DNA from: Ligustrum vulgare
Taxonomy: Eukaryota; Streptophyta; Magnoliopsida; Lamiales; Oleaceae
Length of the DNA stretch: 64,000 bases
Reading direction: 5' to 3'
Assembly: GCA_963555705.1 (NCBI GenBank)
Contig: OY743171.1
Span: 14,259,352 to 14,323,351 of the forward strand
The translations under genes were made by a program, and so were the position numbers. Of this stretch, positions 34,055-44,699 are shown one piece after another. The notes beneath the pieces were generated by a model. The model made no database searches and was not told the DNA's origin. It worked only from the letters and a program-made list of their open reading frames with translations. Positions within the stretch are counted from its first letter, which is position 1. Each line of letters starts with the position of its first letter.

Positions 34055-37000
34055 TGATAAGTGTATTTTATACACTTATTTGTATGTATAAATTAGGTGT
34101 AATTATTGTCGTTTTGGAATATTTTCTATTTAATTTATGTTTATCGTTTACTTTTCAGAAAATATCCCAAAAGATGAAGAATGATGAAGTCAATGGAAAA
34201 AGGACACAATTGGATGTTAATTGGAGCTAAATTGGACAAGTGAGGAGTTTGTGACAACAACCGGGAAACATGCGTGGTGCCAAAGTGAAGAAATCAAAGG
34301 TTGGAGGAACGAATTGAAGGATATGAGAGCTTAAATGGGCAAATCAAGAAGAAGATAAAGTTTGGGGACTAAATTGCAACAATTGAAAGTTGAGGATTGA
34401 AGGTGCAATTAAAAGTCAGGGACTAAATTGTACAGCCGAGAAAAGAGGAAGTCGCGATCGCTGGATACGTTCCACGCGATCGCGAGATGGTACAAATTCT
34501 TAACCCGAGAGTTTTTAACGTCTACCACGCGATCGCCAGAGGTTCTACCACCGCGGTTGTCCGACTGGGCCGCAGATCAGATTTTTCTCGCGATTTTTAA
34601 CAGGCTTTGGGCTTTTTTACCTAGGTTTTCTCCAAAACCTATATATACAACATAAGAGGCACGAAAATCAGACCTTTGCCTCTTCAAAAGAACGAGCCAC
34701 AACTGAGAATTCAACATCAAATCCTTGGAGATTTCAACATCGCAGAGGGGCTTGAATTGAAAACAATTGAAGAATTGATGATTGGTGCAATCTTTTCATT
34801 CTTTATATTGTTTTTCAATGAACGTTTATTTTTATTGTTTTTGTTATTTCATGATGATGTGTAACTAATTTTAACGTTGGGATGAACGATGTAGCCTAGT
34901 TAATTATTTTAATGTCATATTGCTTGTTTTAACGCTTTGTTGCATGTATTGATTTATTATTGTTCGTAATGCTTGAATTGCTTGATCACCAATTCATGAT
35001 TTATTGAGTTATTTCCATAATCCGAGAGGTGAGTTAATAATTTAGAACGTGGTAATAAGTCCAGTAATTGAACAAGAGATAGAGATATACTCGTGTTATT
35101 ATTGCGTTCGTGTGTGAATTCTTGTGTGTTATGCATCTAGATAAGGAATATTCGGACCTTCTGTAGAGATACATGGTTGACTTATTGATTATTGTCCAAT
35201 TTTACGTATTTTAAAGAAATAAATAAATGAAAATATACAATTTTGGGATATAAATTTTGTCATTCAGAGTAAAATTTTTTAAAGATTCAGTTTTATTTGT
35301 TTAACTCTAAATTAACTTTAATCGCTAAAAACTTCATTTATTTGATTTCAGGTATATTTTGGACAAATTTTAACCCAAAGATCCATAATTTAATGGACCG
35401 AAAAAGCCCATAAAGCCATCTTATACTCCAAGTCCAACACATCCACAACAACCTAATACCTACCACTCAGATTCAACAGCCCCAGCCCCCAGCCTTAGTC
35501 TCCACTTCCAGCCGTCTTCTCTAAAAAAAAAAAAAAAAAAAAAAAAAACCTGGAGCTGCAATTCTTCTCTGACAACAGCCCTTCATCCCTTCCACCTTCA
35601 TCTTCATCCCTCGACTAGAACCCAGCCTCCTCTCCTTCACACAGCACACCAGCCGCTCTAACCTCTGTCTTCTCCCACCTTCAGCCGCACCAACCTCAAC
35701 ATCCCTCATCTCCCTCAGCAAATCACATTCTCTGTCTGTCTTCTTCATCTCCATCCTACAGCCATCACCTCTCCATCCTCTGTCTTCTTCTCCCTCAGCC
35801 ATCAGCAACCAGCCACCAGACTTAGCCTCCCTCTCAACTCTCCTCTGCTTCCTCTTCTCTCTCTCTCGCTGCCTTCTTCTCGCACAGACCAACCAGCAGC
35901 CCCAACCCCGCTGTCTTCTCAACTACTGCACAACAGCCGCACCAACCTACACACCACTCAGCCTATCCACTCACCAGCCGCAGGAGCCATCCTCTCCCTT
36001 CGCCAACAACAAACCAGTCTCTCTGCCTCGACAGCCTCCACCAGCAGACCTTCAGCAGCCGCAACTCACCTTCAACGGCACCTCCACCTCTCGCAACTCT
36101 TCCACCGTTAATCCACAGCACGCATCCTCAGCCTCTGTCTTCTCTCTTCAGCCTACAGCAGCTCCAACGTCCAACAGCCTTGGTTTACTCGACACAGCAG
36201 CCTCGGTTTTGGTTGATTGCTTGAGTTTAATTCATAGTTTTTCTTAGACTTCTAATTGTTTTAAAAATCAGTTTACATAATTTTATATTATTGATGTTAG
36301 TTTGATTTTAGATATATTTAGTATTGCACTTCATTTCCGAATTTGAATTTCGTTTGATTAATGGTTAGTGTTTGTTTGAATTTTATTTCGTTTAATTTAA
36401 TTATGTTCGGCTAAGTTATATTTGAGGGGAGTTATTCTTAGCTTTAATGGGTTGTTTTAATTCGTTATAGATGAATCCTTGTGATTGATGATAATTAACG
36501 AGTGTTTAAAGTTTCAAATTATTTTACTCGATTGATGTCGTTGATGTGATATGTATTGAATATGCACATAACATGCTCGACTAAATGCCGTAAAATAAAT
36601 TGATTAATTTTCGTACTAATATTTCCAAATGTTATCGATCTCAAGAAATTCTTGCTAAATTTGTTTGCAAAGCCCAATTGATAGCGAAAGAATAACTCCA
36701 CTCAAATTTTCCTTTCATTGCAATTTAATTATATTCTCTCTAAATTCGTTTTAACACAATTGAAATCATAGTTTACGTTTCGAATTTAGCAAATATTACG
36801 ATACCAATAAAATCCCTAGGAAGAATGACCCTGGATTATTGCTAGGCTATAACTTGACCCATTTATACTTGGAGGGTAGATTTTACATCGAGTCACTTAT
36901 TTAGGTAGAATTGATTTAAACTCGAGAGAGGAATTTCAAGTTAAATTAGTGAATTCGACCGAATGCATAATTAGGAAATAAAACATGGAATTGGAGTTAA

Positions 37001-37266
37001 TTTAATTGGTTAGGTGAAATCGGGATTCCCAACTATTTTACAATCGTATTTAATAACAAAAGCAATTTCGCAATTTTATTTCTTTAGTTTAATTTATTAC
37101 TTTTAGTTTACAATCACAAATTCTATTTCGTCTGTTCAAATAAAGTTAGAACTAAAACATTTCGGTACTTAGTAAACAGTCCTCGTGGGAACGATAATCC
37201 GGACTCTAAGGTCCACTTTATTACTTGATTGCGATATCGTACACTTGCGATCTCAAATGCACAACA
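34055..37266 (+). repeat. Athila-type LTR 2, interrupted
   Basis: Collinear with LTR 1. Its span of 3212 bp minus the 1710-bp insertion and one 5-bp duplication gives 1497 bp, exactly the LTR 1 length. GCGATCGC sites are conserved at 34454, 34476 and 34529. Confidence 0.93.
35186..36895 (+). mobile_element. 1710-bp solo LTR nested in Athila LTR 2
   Basis: TG...CA ends (TGATTATTGTCC to CATCGAGTCA) with perfect TSD CTTAT (35181-35185, 36896-36900). Comparison with LTR 1 shows the empty site (GACTAATTTAGG). The interior is C/T-rich between 35400 and 36200. The right end carries CCCTAGGAAGAATGACCCTG, analogous to R/U5 sequence of gypsy elements. Orientation is tentative, no internal region is present and the family is not identified. 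Confidence 0.8.
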
Positions 37267-37272
37267 AGTTTT

Positions 37273-37290
37273 TGGTGCCGTTGCCGGGGA
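37273..37290 (+). other. Second tRNA-Asp-type primer binding site
   Basis: TGGTGCCGTTGCCGGGGA follows LTR 2, showing that a second internal region begins here. Confidence 0.85.
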
Positions 37291-37400
37291 CTGTTAATTA
37301 ATATCGATACCCATTAGTTCTTATTTTACTTTGAACTTTATTTTGCTTATTTTTATCTTTATTTTCAGTTTTTGTTTTTAATTAGTGTTTTATTTAATTT

Positions 37401-37697
37401 ATGTTAAGAAGGACTAAGTCATTCGATTTGCTTCCTTTTGATACAGAAATTGAACGCACCTTTCGACAGAGGCGTAGACAACAGTTGGAAGCGAATCAAG
37501 AAACTGACTTAGCCATGGCAGATAACATAATGCAAGATAATCAGGGAAATCAACAAAATCTGCCAGCAGCTGTAAATGGACAGCAACAAAATCATGGAAG
37601 GCGCATTTTGCGAGACTACATGGTTCCTCCTGTGGGGAACATTGGAACCTGCATAGTACCTCCTGCAATCCAAGCTAACAATTTTGAGATCAAAACC
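37401..37697 (+). pseudogene. gag: Truncated second Athila gag
   Basis: The first 99 codons match 28561-28857 nearly identically. At 37697/37698 (after ATCAAAACCTC) the sequence changes to caulimovirid protease on the opposite strand. Confidence 0.9.
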
Positions 37698-37862
37698 TCC
37701 TGTAATTTTTATCTTTCCATTAGTATTCCATGATTTTATTGAGAAACTTTTGAATATTGTTATATCACTTCCCGTGTCAATTAATGCACAAGTTGTTATA
37801 TTTGTTTCAACAATTGTAACTTGTATATAAACGGCTAATGGAAAAGTTATTTGGTTATTCAT
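37698..37862 (-). pseudogene. Caulimovirid pol ORF start: second aspartic-protease domain
   Basis: ATG at 37862 directly abuts the TAA of the upstream movement/protease ORF. The motif ALIDTGSDITIF (Asp at about 37776-37778) is a retropepsin active site at the expected N-terminus of the viral pol. The frame is lost at 37698, where Athila sequence starts; the remaining protease and the first half of RT are absent. Confidence 0.8.
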
Positions 37863-39166
37863 TTATTCAGCTTTTCTGCATAGTATAGTTTGACCATTGT
37901 GAGTTATATATAATCCTTCACGTTTTATACTATAATCTTCTAGTCCATCCAGAAAGCTCATTCCTAATAATACATGAGGATTTATCATACTGCTATCTAC
38001 ATGACATGGTACTAGGAGATTTATTCCTCCTATTTTTATTGGTACTTTTACTTCAAGTTCAGTCATATGTACTTGTCCATCAAAATTTATATATCTATAT
38101 GGATCAGTTCTATGAGATATTAGTCATTTATTTCTATTTGAAGCTATATGACATTCACTAGCTCCTGTGTCAATTAATATATTTGATCCTTTTATATGTT
38201 TTATTCCATTGAAATATTCACTTTCTATTTTCATATTTCCAGCATTTCTATTAAGTTTTATTTCTTTTGTATTACTAGTTTCTCCTAATTGTTTTCTATT
38301 AGGTAAACTTGCTGATCTCCTAATTAATTTTCCATCTTCAAATGTTATGTTATTATTAGGGTATACTTCTTCTCGTAACTCTATGGTTTTTGGTTTATTT
38401 TTTGTTATAGTAAGTTCATAGTTTCTTGGAACTAAGTTTATTTGTTTATCTGGTTCTACAGCTTTACCAAAATCTTTACATTCTTTATGAATTTCAATAT
38501 ATGGATTTTTAGAATAAATGGTTCCATAATTAGAATTAGTAAATGTGTATAATGCCCTGTATTCTTTAGTCATAATTTTATCTCTTGGTTCCATTATGTC
38601 ATCTTTATGTAATTTGAAATGTAGTCCTAAAACTTCATTAAAGTTTCTATCTTTTAACAATATACAATATTTTGGATAACATGTAAATATTAGTTTCTTA
38701 TATGTTAGATTTCCTTCCACTGTTCCTAAATGACTGTCTTTTAAATTTATTATTCTTTCATCATGTAAGCTTACAGTTAAAGGTGAATCTAGTCATTCTC
38801 TAAATAAGGATTTAAACATTATTTGGATACCTGTTAAATAAACATATTGAATTTTTTCACTTTGTTTTCTATTGATCTTTGTTAATAATTCTGTAACCGT
38901 ATTTTTTTGTTAAAATGTTTAATTTGTGTTTTCCTTGGGTAGTTCTAACATCTATTACCCTTTCAATTTTATGGTATTCATTTATTGCTACTTTTTCTCT
39001 TTTCCATATTCTATCTAATATTTCCCATTTTCCTATTTTCAAATCTAAAGATAATGTTTGTATCTTCCCGAACTTATTATTATCAAAAGTTACCTTTAAT
39101 TCATAACATTCTATTCCTTCATATTCTTGTTTATCTATGTTCTTATTTGTTTCTATTTCTTCTATT
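37863..39166 (-). pseudogene. Caulimovirid movement protein with a C-terminal aspartic-protease domain
   Basis: On the - strand the 30K-type movement protein core is readable (TVEGNLTYKKLIFTCYPKYC, then a YRALYTFTNSNYGT segment; 38720-38300). A basic linker leads to a first protease motif ILIDTGASECHIAS (Asp at about 38169-38171). After one stop (38121-38123) the protease C-terminal lobe follows in the same frame (PHVLLGMSFLDGLEDYSI). The upstream third (39166-38721) is broken by stops. A movement protein enlarges plasmodesmata for cell-to-cell spread (established knowledge). Confidence 0.78.
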
Positions 39167-39168
39167 CT

Positions 39169-40634
39169 TTATTTAGATTCTGATTCATTACTTTCTGAAT
39201 CTGTTTCACTTATATAGACTTTTTGATCATAATATTCTTCAATATCTGATATTTCACTTTGTTCACTTTCTATTTCTAGATATTCTTTTTGTAATATTTT
39301 AACTTTCTTTTTGTTACAATCAGGGCTTATATGTCCCATTTCTCCACAATTCCAATATTTACATTGGCTTTTGTCTTTCTTATAAGTTTTATTTTTCTGT
39401 TTTTTATTTGGATTATATCTTCTTTTGTAATATCTTCTTTTAGATTTTATATTTTTTTTTCCTAAAGTTTCTGAATTTTTTAAACTTTCTGTTTTTATAT
39501 TTTCTTTTATTATTATATTTTCTTCTTTCAGGGTTACATCCCCATTGGGTAGGTTTTTCCATATTTTCACAACATATTCTGGTTAATTTTCCTGATTTCT
39601 TTAATAATTGTCTTTGTTGACATATATGTGCTAATCTTTCAAATAGGAATTTTATCCTTGATCCTAATGTTCTAGGTGTTCCAGGGTTATCTCTAATAAA
39701 TTTTTCAAATTCTATTTTAAAGTATATTCCCCATGATCCTGGTAATTTATTGTAATACATATCTCTATATACTTCTTGATTTTCATTACTATAGAATTGG
39801 ACATAATAGTATTCTTTAAACTCACAAGTATATTCTTTGATTTTACACATATCACATATTGATAAATTTCTCTTGCATTATCTTTTTCTCTTATTGATTC
39901 TGCTTCAAAATTACTTATCCAATTTTCTCCTAAAAATTCATCCGTAATATAATCTACTAACTTTTCTATTCCCTTTCTATCTGATTTTATTAGTTCTGTC
40001 TGTACATTTCTTCTTATTAATTAATGATTTTGTATCACTACTTATTCCTTCCCACCAGTTTCTAACATGTCCTTCAAAAGATGCTACTAAAAAATTTATC
40101 ATTCTATCAGTATTTTCCCATGTATCATCTTTATTATATAAAAGGAATAGTATCATTGAATATGCCCAAGTTAATAAGGCTTTTTTAGTATCTATTTTAC
40201 AATCTAGATCTAATTTTGTTCCTCCATGATTAATAGGTTTATCATAATTATTATTTGGTTCAAATCTATCTTTATATTTATTCCCTCTATGTGGTTGTCT
40301 ATTTCTGACTCTATCATAATATTGCCGGTGTGGTTTACTATATAAGGGTGCATAACTTTCATCTGGATCTGGTAATTCTTGTTTGGAAGTTCCTATTGGA
40401 GCAGGATTAGGTGCTCCTCCAGTATTCATTAAAACTTGGTATTCATTAAGATTTTCTATGCTTAACTGGTCAAAATTTTCTATAAGCAAATCTAACTCTT
40501 CATTCATTCTTGTTCTTCTTCAATTTTTTCTTCAGCTTTTAATTTTCCTAAAGTTTTTTCTATGGATTTTTGTAATTCTAATTCTTCCTCTAGTATTTTT
40601 GGTAATATGTTTCTTCTAAATTCATCATCCATAC
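39169..40634 (-). pseudogene. Caulimovirid coat protein region with zinc knuckle
   Basis: Four overlapping - strand frames make one broken coat gene. There is an acidic N-terminus beginning at 40634 (MDDEFRRNILPK), then a main part at 40507-39977 (with RNWWEGISSDTKSLI). The core follows at 39850-39440 (LPGSWGIYFKIEFEKFI). A basic tail at 39570-39169 carries a zinc knuckle CKYWNCGEMGHISPDC, whose first CxxC pair looks disturbed (Tyr where Cys is usual). The C-terminus is Glu/Ser/Asp-rich. At least three frameshifts separate these parts. Confidence 0.75.
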
Positions 40635-40635
40635 T

Positions 40636-40884
40636 TCATGTTTCTATTATAATTTTTTCTTGTTCGAAATCCTTCTTTCCTATTCTAAGTATTTCTTTTT
40701 CTATGAGTTTTTTGTCTATTTTCTTATCCTTGATTTTATTATTTTCTTTGAATTCTCTAATATCTAGTTTTAGTATATTTATATCATTTCTTACTTCTTT
40801 TAATTCATTTTTTACTTCTTGAACATCACTCATTAATGATTTTATTAATATTTTTAGATCTTCAATATATTCGTTTATTGACAT
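40636..40884 (-). CDS. Caulimovirid small coiled-coil ORF
   Basis: The start at 40884 (MSINEYIEDLKILIKSLM) overlaps the stop of the upstream ORF, typical of tightly packed viral ORFs. Heptad-like Ile/Leu and Lys/Glu runs indicate a coiled coil. A virion-associated role is possible by position before the coat gene, but not proven. Confidence 0.55.
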   Translation of the reverse strand: MSINEYIEDLKILIKSLMSDVQEVKNELKEVRNDINILKLDIREFKENNKIKDKKIDKKLIEKEILRIGKKDFEQEKIIIET

Positions 40885-40885
40885 T

Positions 40886-41197
40886 TTATACTCTTGGTTT
40901 TTGTACCTTAAATAGTCTGTCATACATATCATCTATTTTTATTTCTATCTTTTTTATTCTTTCTTCTATTGATATGATTTTTTCGTTTTCATTCTTTCTT
41001 ATTTTCTCATTTAATTTATCTATTTTTTCTATAATTATTCCAATCTTGTCTTGATTAATTAATTCTCCTGACTTTCTTCGAAATTCTTTTAAGATTTCTT
41101 CATCTATATTTTTAACTTCTCCTATCATTTCTTTTAATTCTTTGAATTGTATTGTTAGTTTATTTTGAATATTTTGTAATTTTTCTTTGATATTCAT
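40886..41197 (-). CDS. Caulimovirid coiled-coil ORF, 103 aa
   Basis: Intact - strand frame with long charged heptads (KIDKLNEKIRKNENEKIIS). The C-terminus ends KVQKPRV, basic. The position between the broken second ORF and the coat gene suggests a virion-associated or assembly protein (inference). Confidence 0.55.
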   Translation of the reverse strand: MNIKEKLQNIQNKLTIQFKELKEMIGEVKNIDEEILKEFRRKSGELINQDKIGIIIEKIDKLNEKIRKNENEKIISIEERIKKIEIKIDDMYDRLFKVQKPRV

Positions 41198-41220
41198 ATC
41201 CTGTATATTTAATTGTTGTA

Positions 41221-41442
41221 ATCTTCAATGGCTAGTTTATCTTGTAAATTTATGTTTTTATATGTTTGTCATAAAAAAGCACTTATCCAATTTAATTGCA
41301 TATTAAGAAATCCATCGGATTCTCCCCATGAGCTTAATAGTTAAAACATAGTTATATTAGCTCCTTTTATTTGGTAAGATCATACTGGTAGATTAATATT
41401 TTCTATTATTTGTTTTTCAAATTTTATTTCTGGAAATTCTGT
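41221..41442 (-). pseudogene. Broken caulimovirid ORF (MTEF start)
   Basis: On the - strand it begins MTEFPEIKFEKQ and carries several stops. A readable later part is WGESDGFLNMQLNWISAFL. Its function is unknown. Confidence 0.45.
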
Positions 41443-41444
41443 CA

Positions 41445-42133
41445 TTAAATTTTTCCTTTGATATGCTCAACTTCTAATCTTAATTCCGTATCATATTTTA
41501 CTTCTTTACATATCATTATATTATATTCACAAAATTCTTCAATTGATCTTAACATCGTTTTTCTTTGTTGTGCTCTATAACTTTTTATGTAATATTTTAT
41601 TTCTCCAGTTATATCATATTTTTTCATATTGATTTTTTCTTTGTTATTTATGATCATAAGTATATTAGGTAATTGTTTTAGAATTGTATTAAAGTATTTT
41701 ATTTTACTTTCTAATGATTTTAGTCTTAGAAATCCTTTTCTTTTTATATTTCTTTCTTCTATCATTTGGTCTAATAGATTTCCTCTTTATTCCATCTAAT
41801 TTTTCATTTGTTTTGATATCTAGATATTTGATTAATAAGGGTTCTCCTCTATGATAATCCATTTCTATAATCTTTGTATAATTCTTCTAGTATATCTTTG
41901 TGGATTAAATCTAATATTTCGTTTATGATAAAATCTTTTTTTATTATATCGAAATTTATTAGATCATAAATGTATTTTCTTATATCTTTGTCTAAGTCTT
42001 TTAAAGTTCTCAAGATTTCTATTTTATAATTATCGGGTAGTATTAATGTATGTATAATTATAAATCTTGATGTATATATTATATATTTATTTTTAATTTG
42101 TGTTATATAATATTTATCTTTTAAATCTGCCAT
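41445..42133 (-). pseudogene. First ORF after the viral primer site, frameshifted
   Basis: ATG at 42133 lies 2 nt beyond the primer site. The first 94 codons (MADLKDKYYITQIKNKYIIY...) are open. The frame shifts near 41849 and continues to 41445 in another frame with a basic segment and a helical tail (MLRSIEEFCEYNIMICKEV). No recognised domain. Confidence 0.55.
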
Positions 42134-42135
42134 AT

Positions 42136-42148
42136 GGCTCTGATACCA
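42136..42148 (-). other. tRNA-Met primer binding site of the caulimovirid
   Basis: TGGTATCAGAGCC on the - strand, complementary to the 3' end of initiator tRNA-Met, the primer of all Caulimoviridae (established knowledge). It marks the right viral border. Confidence 0.85.
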
Positions 42149-42151
42149 AGT

Positions 42152-42648
42152 GAGGGGGTGCTACTATGAGCGAATAAAAATCAAATAAAATCATATAAAC
42201 AAATTAATTAAAAGTATATAAATGTAAAGTTTTAAGGACTAAGTTGTAACTTTTCTAAATTCTAAGAGGCTTGATTGAAATATGATATTTAAGGGTATTT
42301 GAGGTAGTTTATAGTGTTTAAGGATATTTTGATGAATTGATAAAATTTTTGACTATTTTTCCAAAGTCAACTTTCATGTGGCTATTTTCATGGTATGCCA
42401 CGTCTTTATGCAGGCTGGTCGAGTTGAGGAAAATTAGGGAGAAAATGGACTTGAGCACTTGGGTTTTGCTGGTTTTTTAGGTTAAAAGGACCAAGCTAAT
42501 GAATAATTTTAGGCCGAGCTATTGGCCGTTTTTAATGCCTTCTGGTCCAAAATATGATTGGACTTGGTTTAAAAAATTGGCTTAAAATTGGGGATTTTTC
42601 ACAAACTAATTAACCCTTATTAGCCAATCATTCAAGAAGAAATACCAA
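42152..42648. other. Host-like spacer, nothing recognised
   Basis: AT-rich sequence after the viral border with no supported gene. Confidence 0.5.
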
Positions 42649-43524
42649 GGTGGCGTTCTATTTGTATTTTATTTTGTATTTTCATTTTAGAAAATGTTTT
42701 ATGTTTTATGTTTCCTGTTTTTATTTTTGTTTTCAAATTTGCTGAAAACGCATTTGGTTTGTCATTTCTGAAAACTGTTTTTGAAAATAAAAAACTGGAA
42801 AATACGTTCTGTTTAAAATTTTGCAAAAAACTACTTAAACTATTTTTAATTAATTTGCTAGTAGAATACTACTGGCTTAAACTCAAATTTCCTTTCATAA
42901 TACACTGAAAACATGGTTACCTGGAACATACTAATGTAAGCACTAAGAGTCTATATTAACACAGCTTGGTCAAGTTCGGGATTTGAGGAAGATCTAATTC
43001 TATTAAAATTCAGAAAATGCAAGTTCTTTCAAATCCACCAGAGTCCATTTATCAATGCATTTTTTTGAAATATAACAACAAGAATTCCCAGTTAATTTTT
43101 TTTTTTTTTTTTTGTAATTTTGATATTGAATTCAATAAAACTTTATTTTAGGCTTAGTTCCAAGTTAGGATAATTCTCCCAAAAAAAAATTTATTTAGAC
43201 TTAGTTCCAAGTTACGATAATTCTCCAAAAAAAAATAAAAAATAAAATAAAATAATAATATTTTAACCTTATTTCCAAGCTAGGATAATTCTTTAAAAAA
43301 AAAAAAAAAAAAAATCCCAAAAAGTGTTTTCCCCATTTTGAACATTTTTTTGTTGAAATACACTTAAAACGCCCAAAACGAGGTTTTGGTCATTTTGCTT
43401 TTTGTGTACAAATCTTTTTATTGTTTTTCAAAATGAGTTTTTAAAAATGGTAAAGAGAACGCGTTTTTAGTGTTTTCGAAAATAAAAATAGAAAACGATC
43501 TCAAAACAGCAAAGAGAACAGTGC
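42649..43524 (-). mobile_element. PIF/Harbinger-like element, copy 2 (inverted)
   Basis: 876 bp, the reverse complement of 997-1750 over its length. Ends are GGTGGCGTTCTATTTG and CAAAGAGAACAGTGC. The flanks here (CAA and TTA) do not give a clean TSD. No transposase frame. Confidence 0.6.
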
Positions 43525-43869
43525 TTAAGATATCAAGCTTTCCAAATGGGATTTGTTGAAGCTTTTGTCAGTTTCCAATTTTCGCTTCCAAAATTTCCCA
43601 CTACATCTTTTGCTCACCATTTTTCCGAGTGATTCCATATCAAATTTTCTGAGATATTGCTTCACTGTTAAAGATCTAACTTCCCTTAATATATATTAAA
43701 GACAGCATCATGAGTCTTGGAAAGATTTGGAAAGAAAACAATATCATTTGTTGAGAAGTGCAAATTTTGATAGGGGATTTGTGCTAGAAAAATGAGGAGT
43801 TTTTGGTTTTTGTGCTGGATAATGGAGAACCTCATTTCTTAGGGGAAGACCCTCTTTTTAGCGTCAAAC
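43525..43869. other. Spacer, nothing recognised
   Basis: No supported feature between the PIF-like element and the family B LTR. Confidence 0.5.
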
Positions 43870-43901
43870 TGTTGACGTAAAAAAATGATTTCAACACATG
43901 T

Positions 43902-44587
43902 TGTTGAGATCGTACCCAAAAATATGGCACATTGGGCCACCAGTGAAGGCCCCATGAGGGCCCACGAACTTTAACCCATGATTAGAAGTTCAAGATATCC
44001 CCCTGGGCCAATGGCCGAGGTGGAAAAGCACACGAGCTCCTCTGGCCGAACTGGTTTGTGTCTAGCAGAGGCGCTTTATGCTTAGTCGAGGTGCTTACGG
44101 TAGCGCCTCGGATGTAAGAATGGGACAAGGGATGAAGTCAGAGATGTGACACTGCCTTTACCAAGATGTGACAGACGCCCATCCCATACGAGATGTAGCC
44201 ATAATTACGGTCAAAAAGCAAGGTTGACCCCTTCAAGAGCTAGGGTGAATACACGTGTAAGAGTCTGCCATGTGTCACAATTCAGGGCAACAAATCCTTC
44301 TATAAATAGAGCACACTTGCCTCCAAGGAAAGGGTTAGCAATTTCATACTCTTAACTAAATATATTTCTCTCACTCCCTTTTCTCTCTTTTACGCACTTA
44401 TATTTCCCGCACTCAAATTATATTTGTGGAAGATGGATGTTGACTTTGGCATCGGAGTGCAAACGGGAGCCACCTCGGCCCCCTTTGCAAGCTGATTGTT
44501 TGTCACAGTGCGCAGGAGATCCACGTGTTCAAGAGGGAGGAACTGAGACGTGTTGGTCCAAGGTCCAGCCGGATTTTGTGGTCAACA
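43902..44587 (+). repeat. 5' LTR of the Tat element
   Basis: 686 bp, TGTTGAGATCGTACCC to GGTCAACA, with TATAAATAGAGCACAC near 44300-44315 as the promoter box. Confidence 0.95.
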
Positions 44588-44588
44588 T

Positions 44589-44606
44589 TTTGGCGTCGTA
44601 TGTGGG
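44589..44606 (+). other. Primer binding site region of the Tat element
   Basis: TTTGGCGTCGTATGTGGGAA directly follows the 5' LTR. It resembles the TGGCGCCGTCTGTGGGAA form seen in Tat-lineage elements, with two changes. I do not assign the tRNA. Confidence 0.7.
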
Positions 44607-44699
44607 AAACCATACTGCTAACCACGAAAACGCATGGTGAAAAGCCACACATAGAAAAGTAGTCCCGAAAAAGGACGAGTAACCTCTTGCAAAAGAGCG

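Larger units (their letters stand above)
26930..37697 (+). mobile_element. Athila-type Ty3/gypsy array: LTR, internal, LTR, truncated second internal
   Basis: Two LTRs of 1497 bp (the second after subtracting a 1715-bp insertion) flank a 5.6-kb internal region with tRNA-Asp-type primer site, gag and protease but no RT, RNase H or integrase. After the second LTR the primer site and gag start appear again and break off at 37697 directly against viral sequence. No TSD can therefore be matched; the left flank is TAAAC. The arrangement suggests recombination between elements followed by a deletion that also removed viral RT sequence (inference). Confidence 0.88.
21060..42151 (-). mobile_element. 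Endogenous caulimovirid (pararetrovirus), near unit length, split by later insertions
   Basis: Two viral blocks (21060-26929 and 37698-42151) share strand, AT-rich codon use and a consistent gene order. That order is primer site, small ORFs, coat, movement, protease, RT/RNase H, unknown ORF, promoter, small ORFs. They are separated by an Athila-type block. The right end starts at a tRNA-Met primer site, and the left end lies just beyond the small ORFs that follow the promoter. One linearised genome opened at the primer site would look like this (inference). Later insertions lie at 22839-23767, 25449-26090 and 26930-37697. The RT N-terminal region is absent. Most frames are broken, so this is an old, defective copy. 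Genus is not resolved. Coat before movement protein recalls cavemo/solendovirus-like order. Confidence 0.85.

Noticed and set aside
35521..35922. 133-aa Arg/Glu-rich - strand ORF
   Set aside because: It lies opposite the C/T-rich tract of the 1710-bp solo LTR; composition artefact.
37509..37862. 117-aa ORF spanning the Athila/virus junction
   Set aside because: It is a chance fusion of viral protease (37698-37862) with antisense Athila gag; not a gene.
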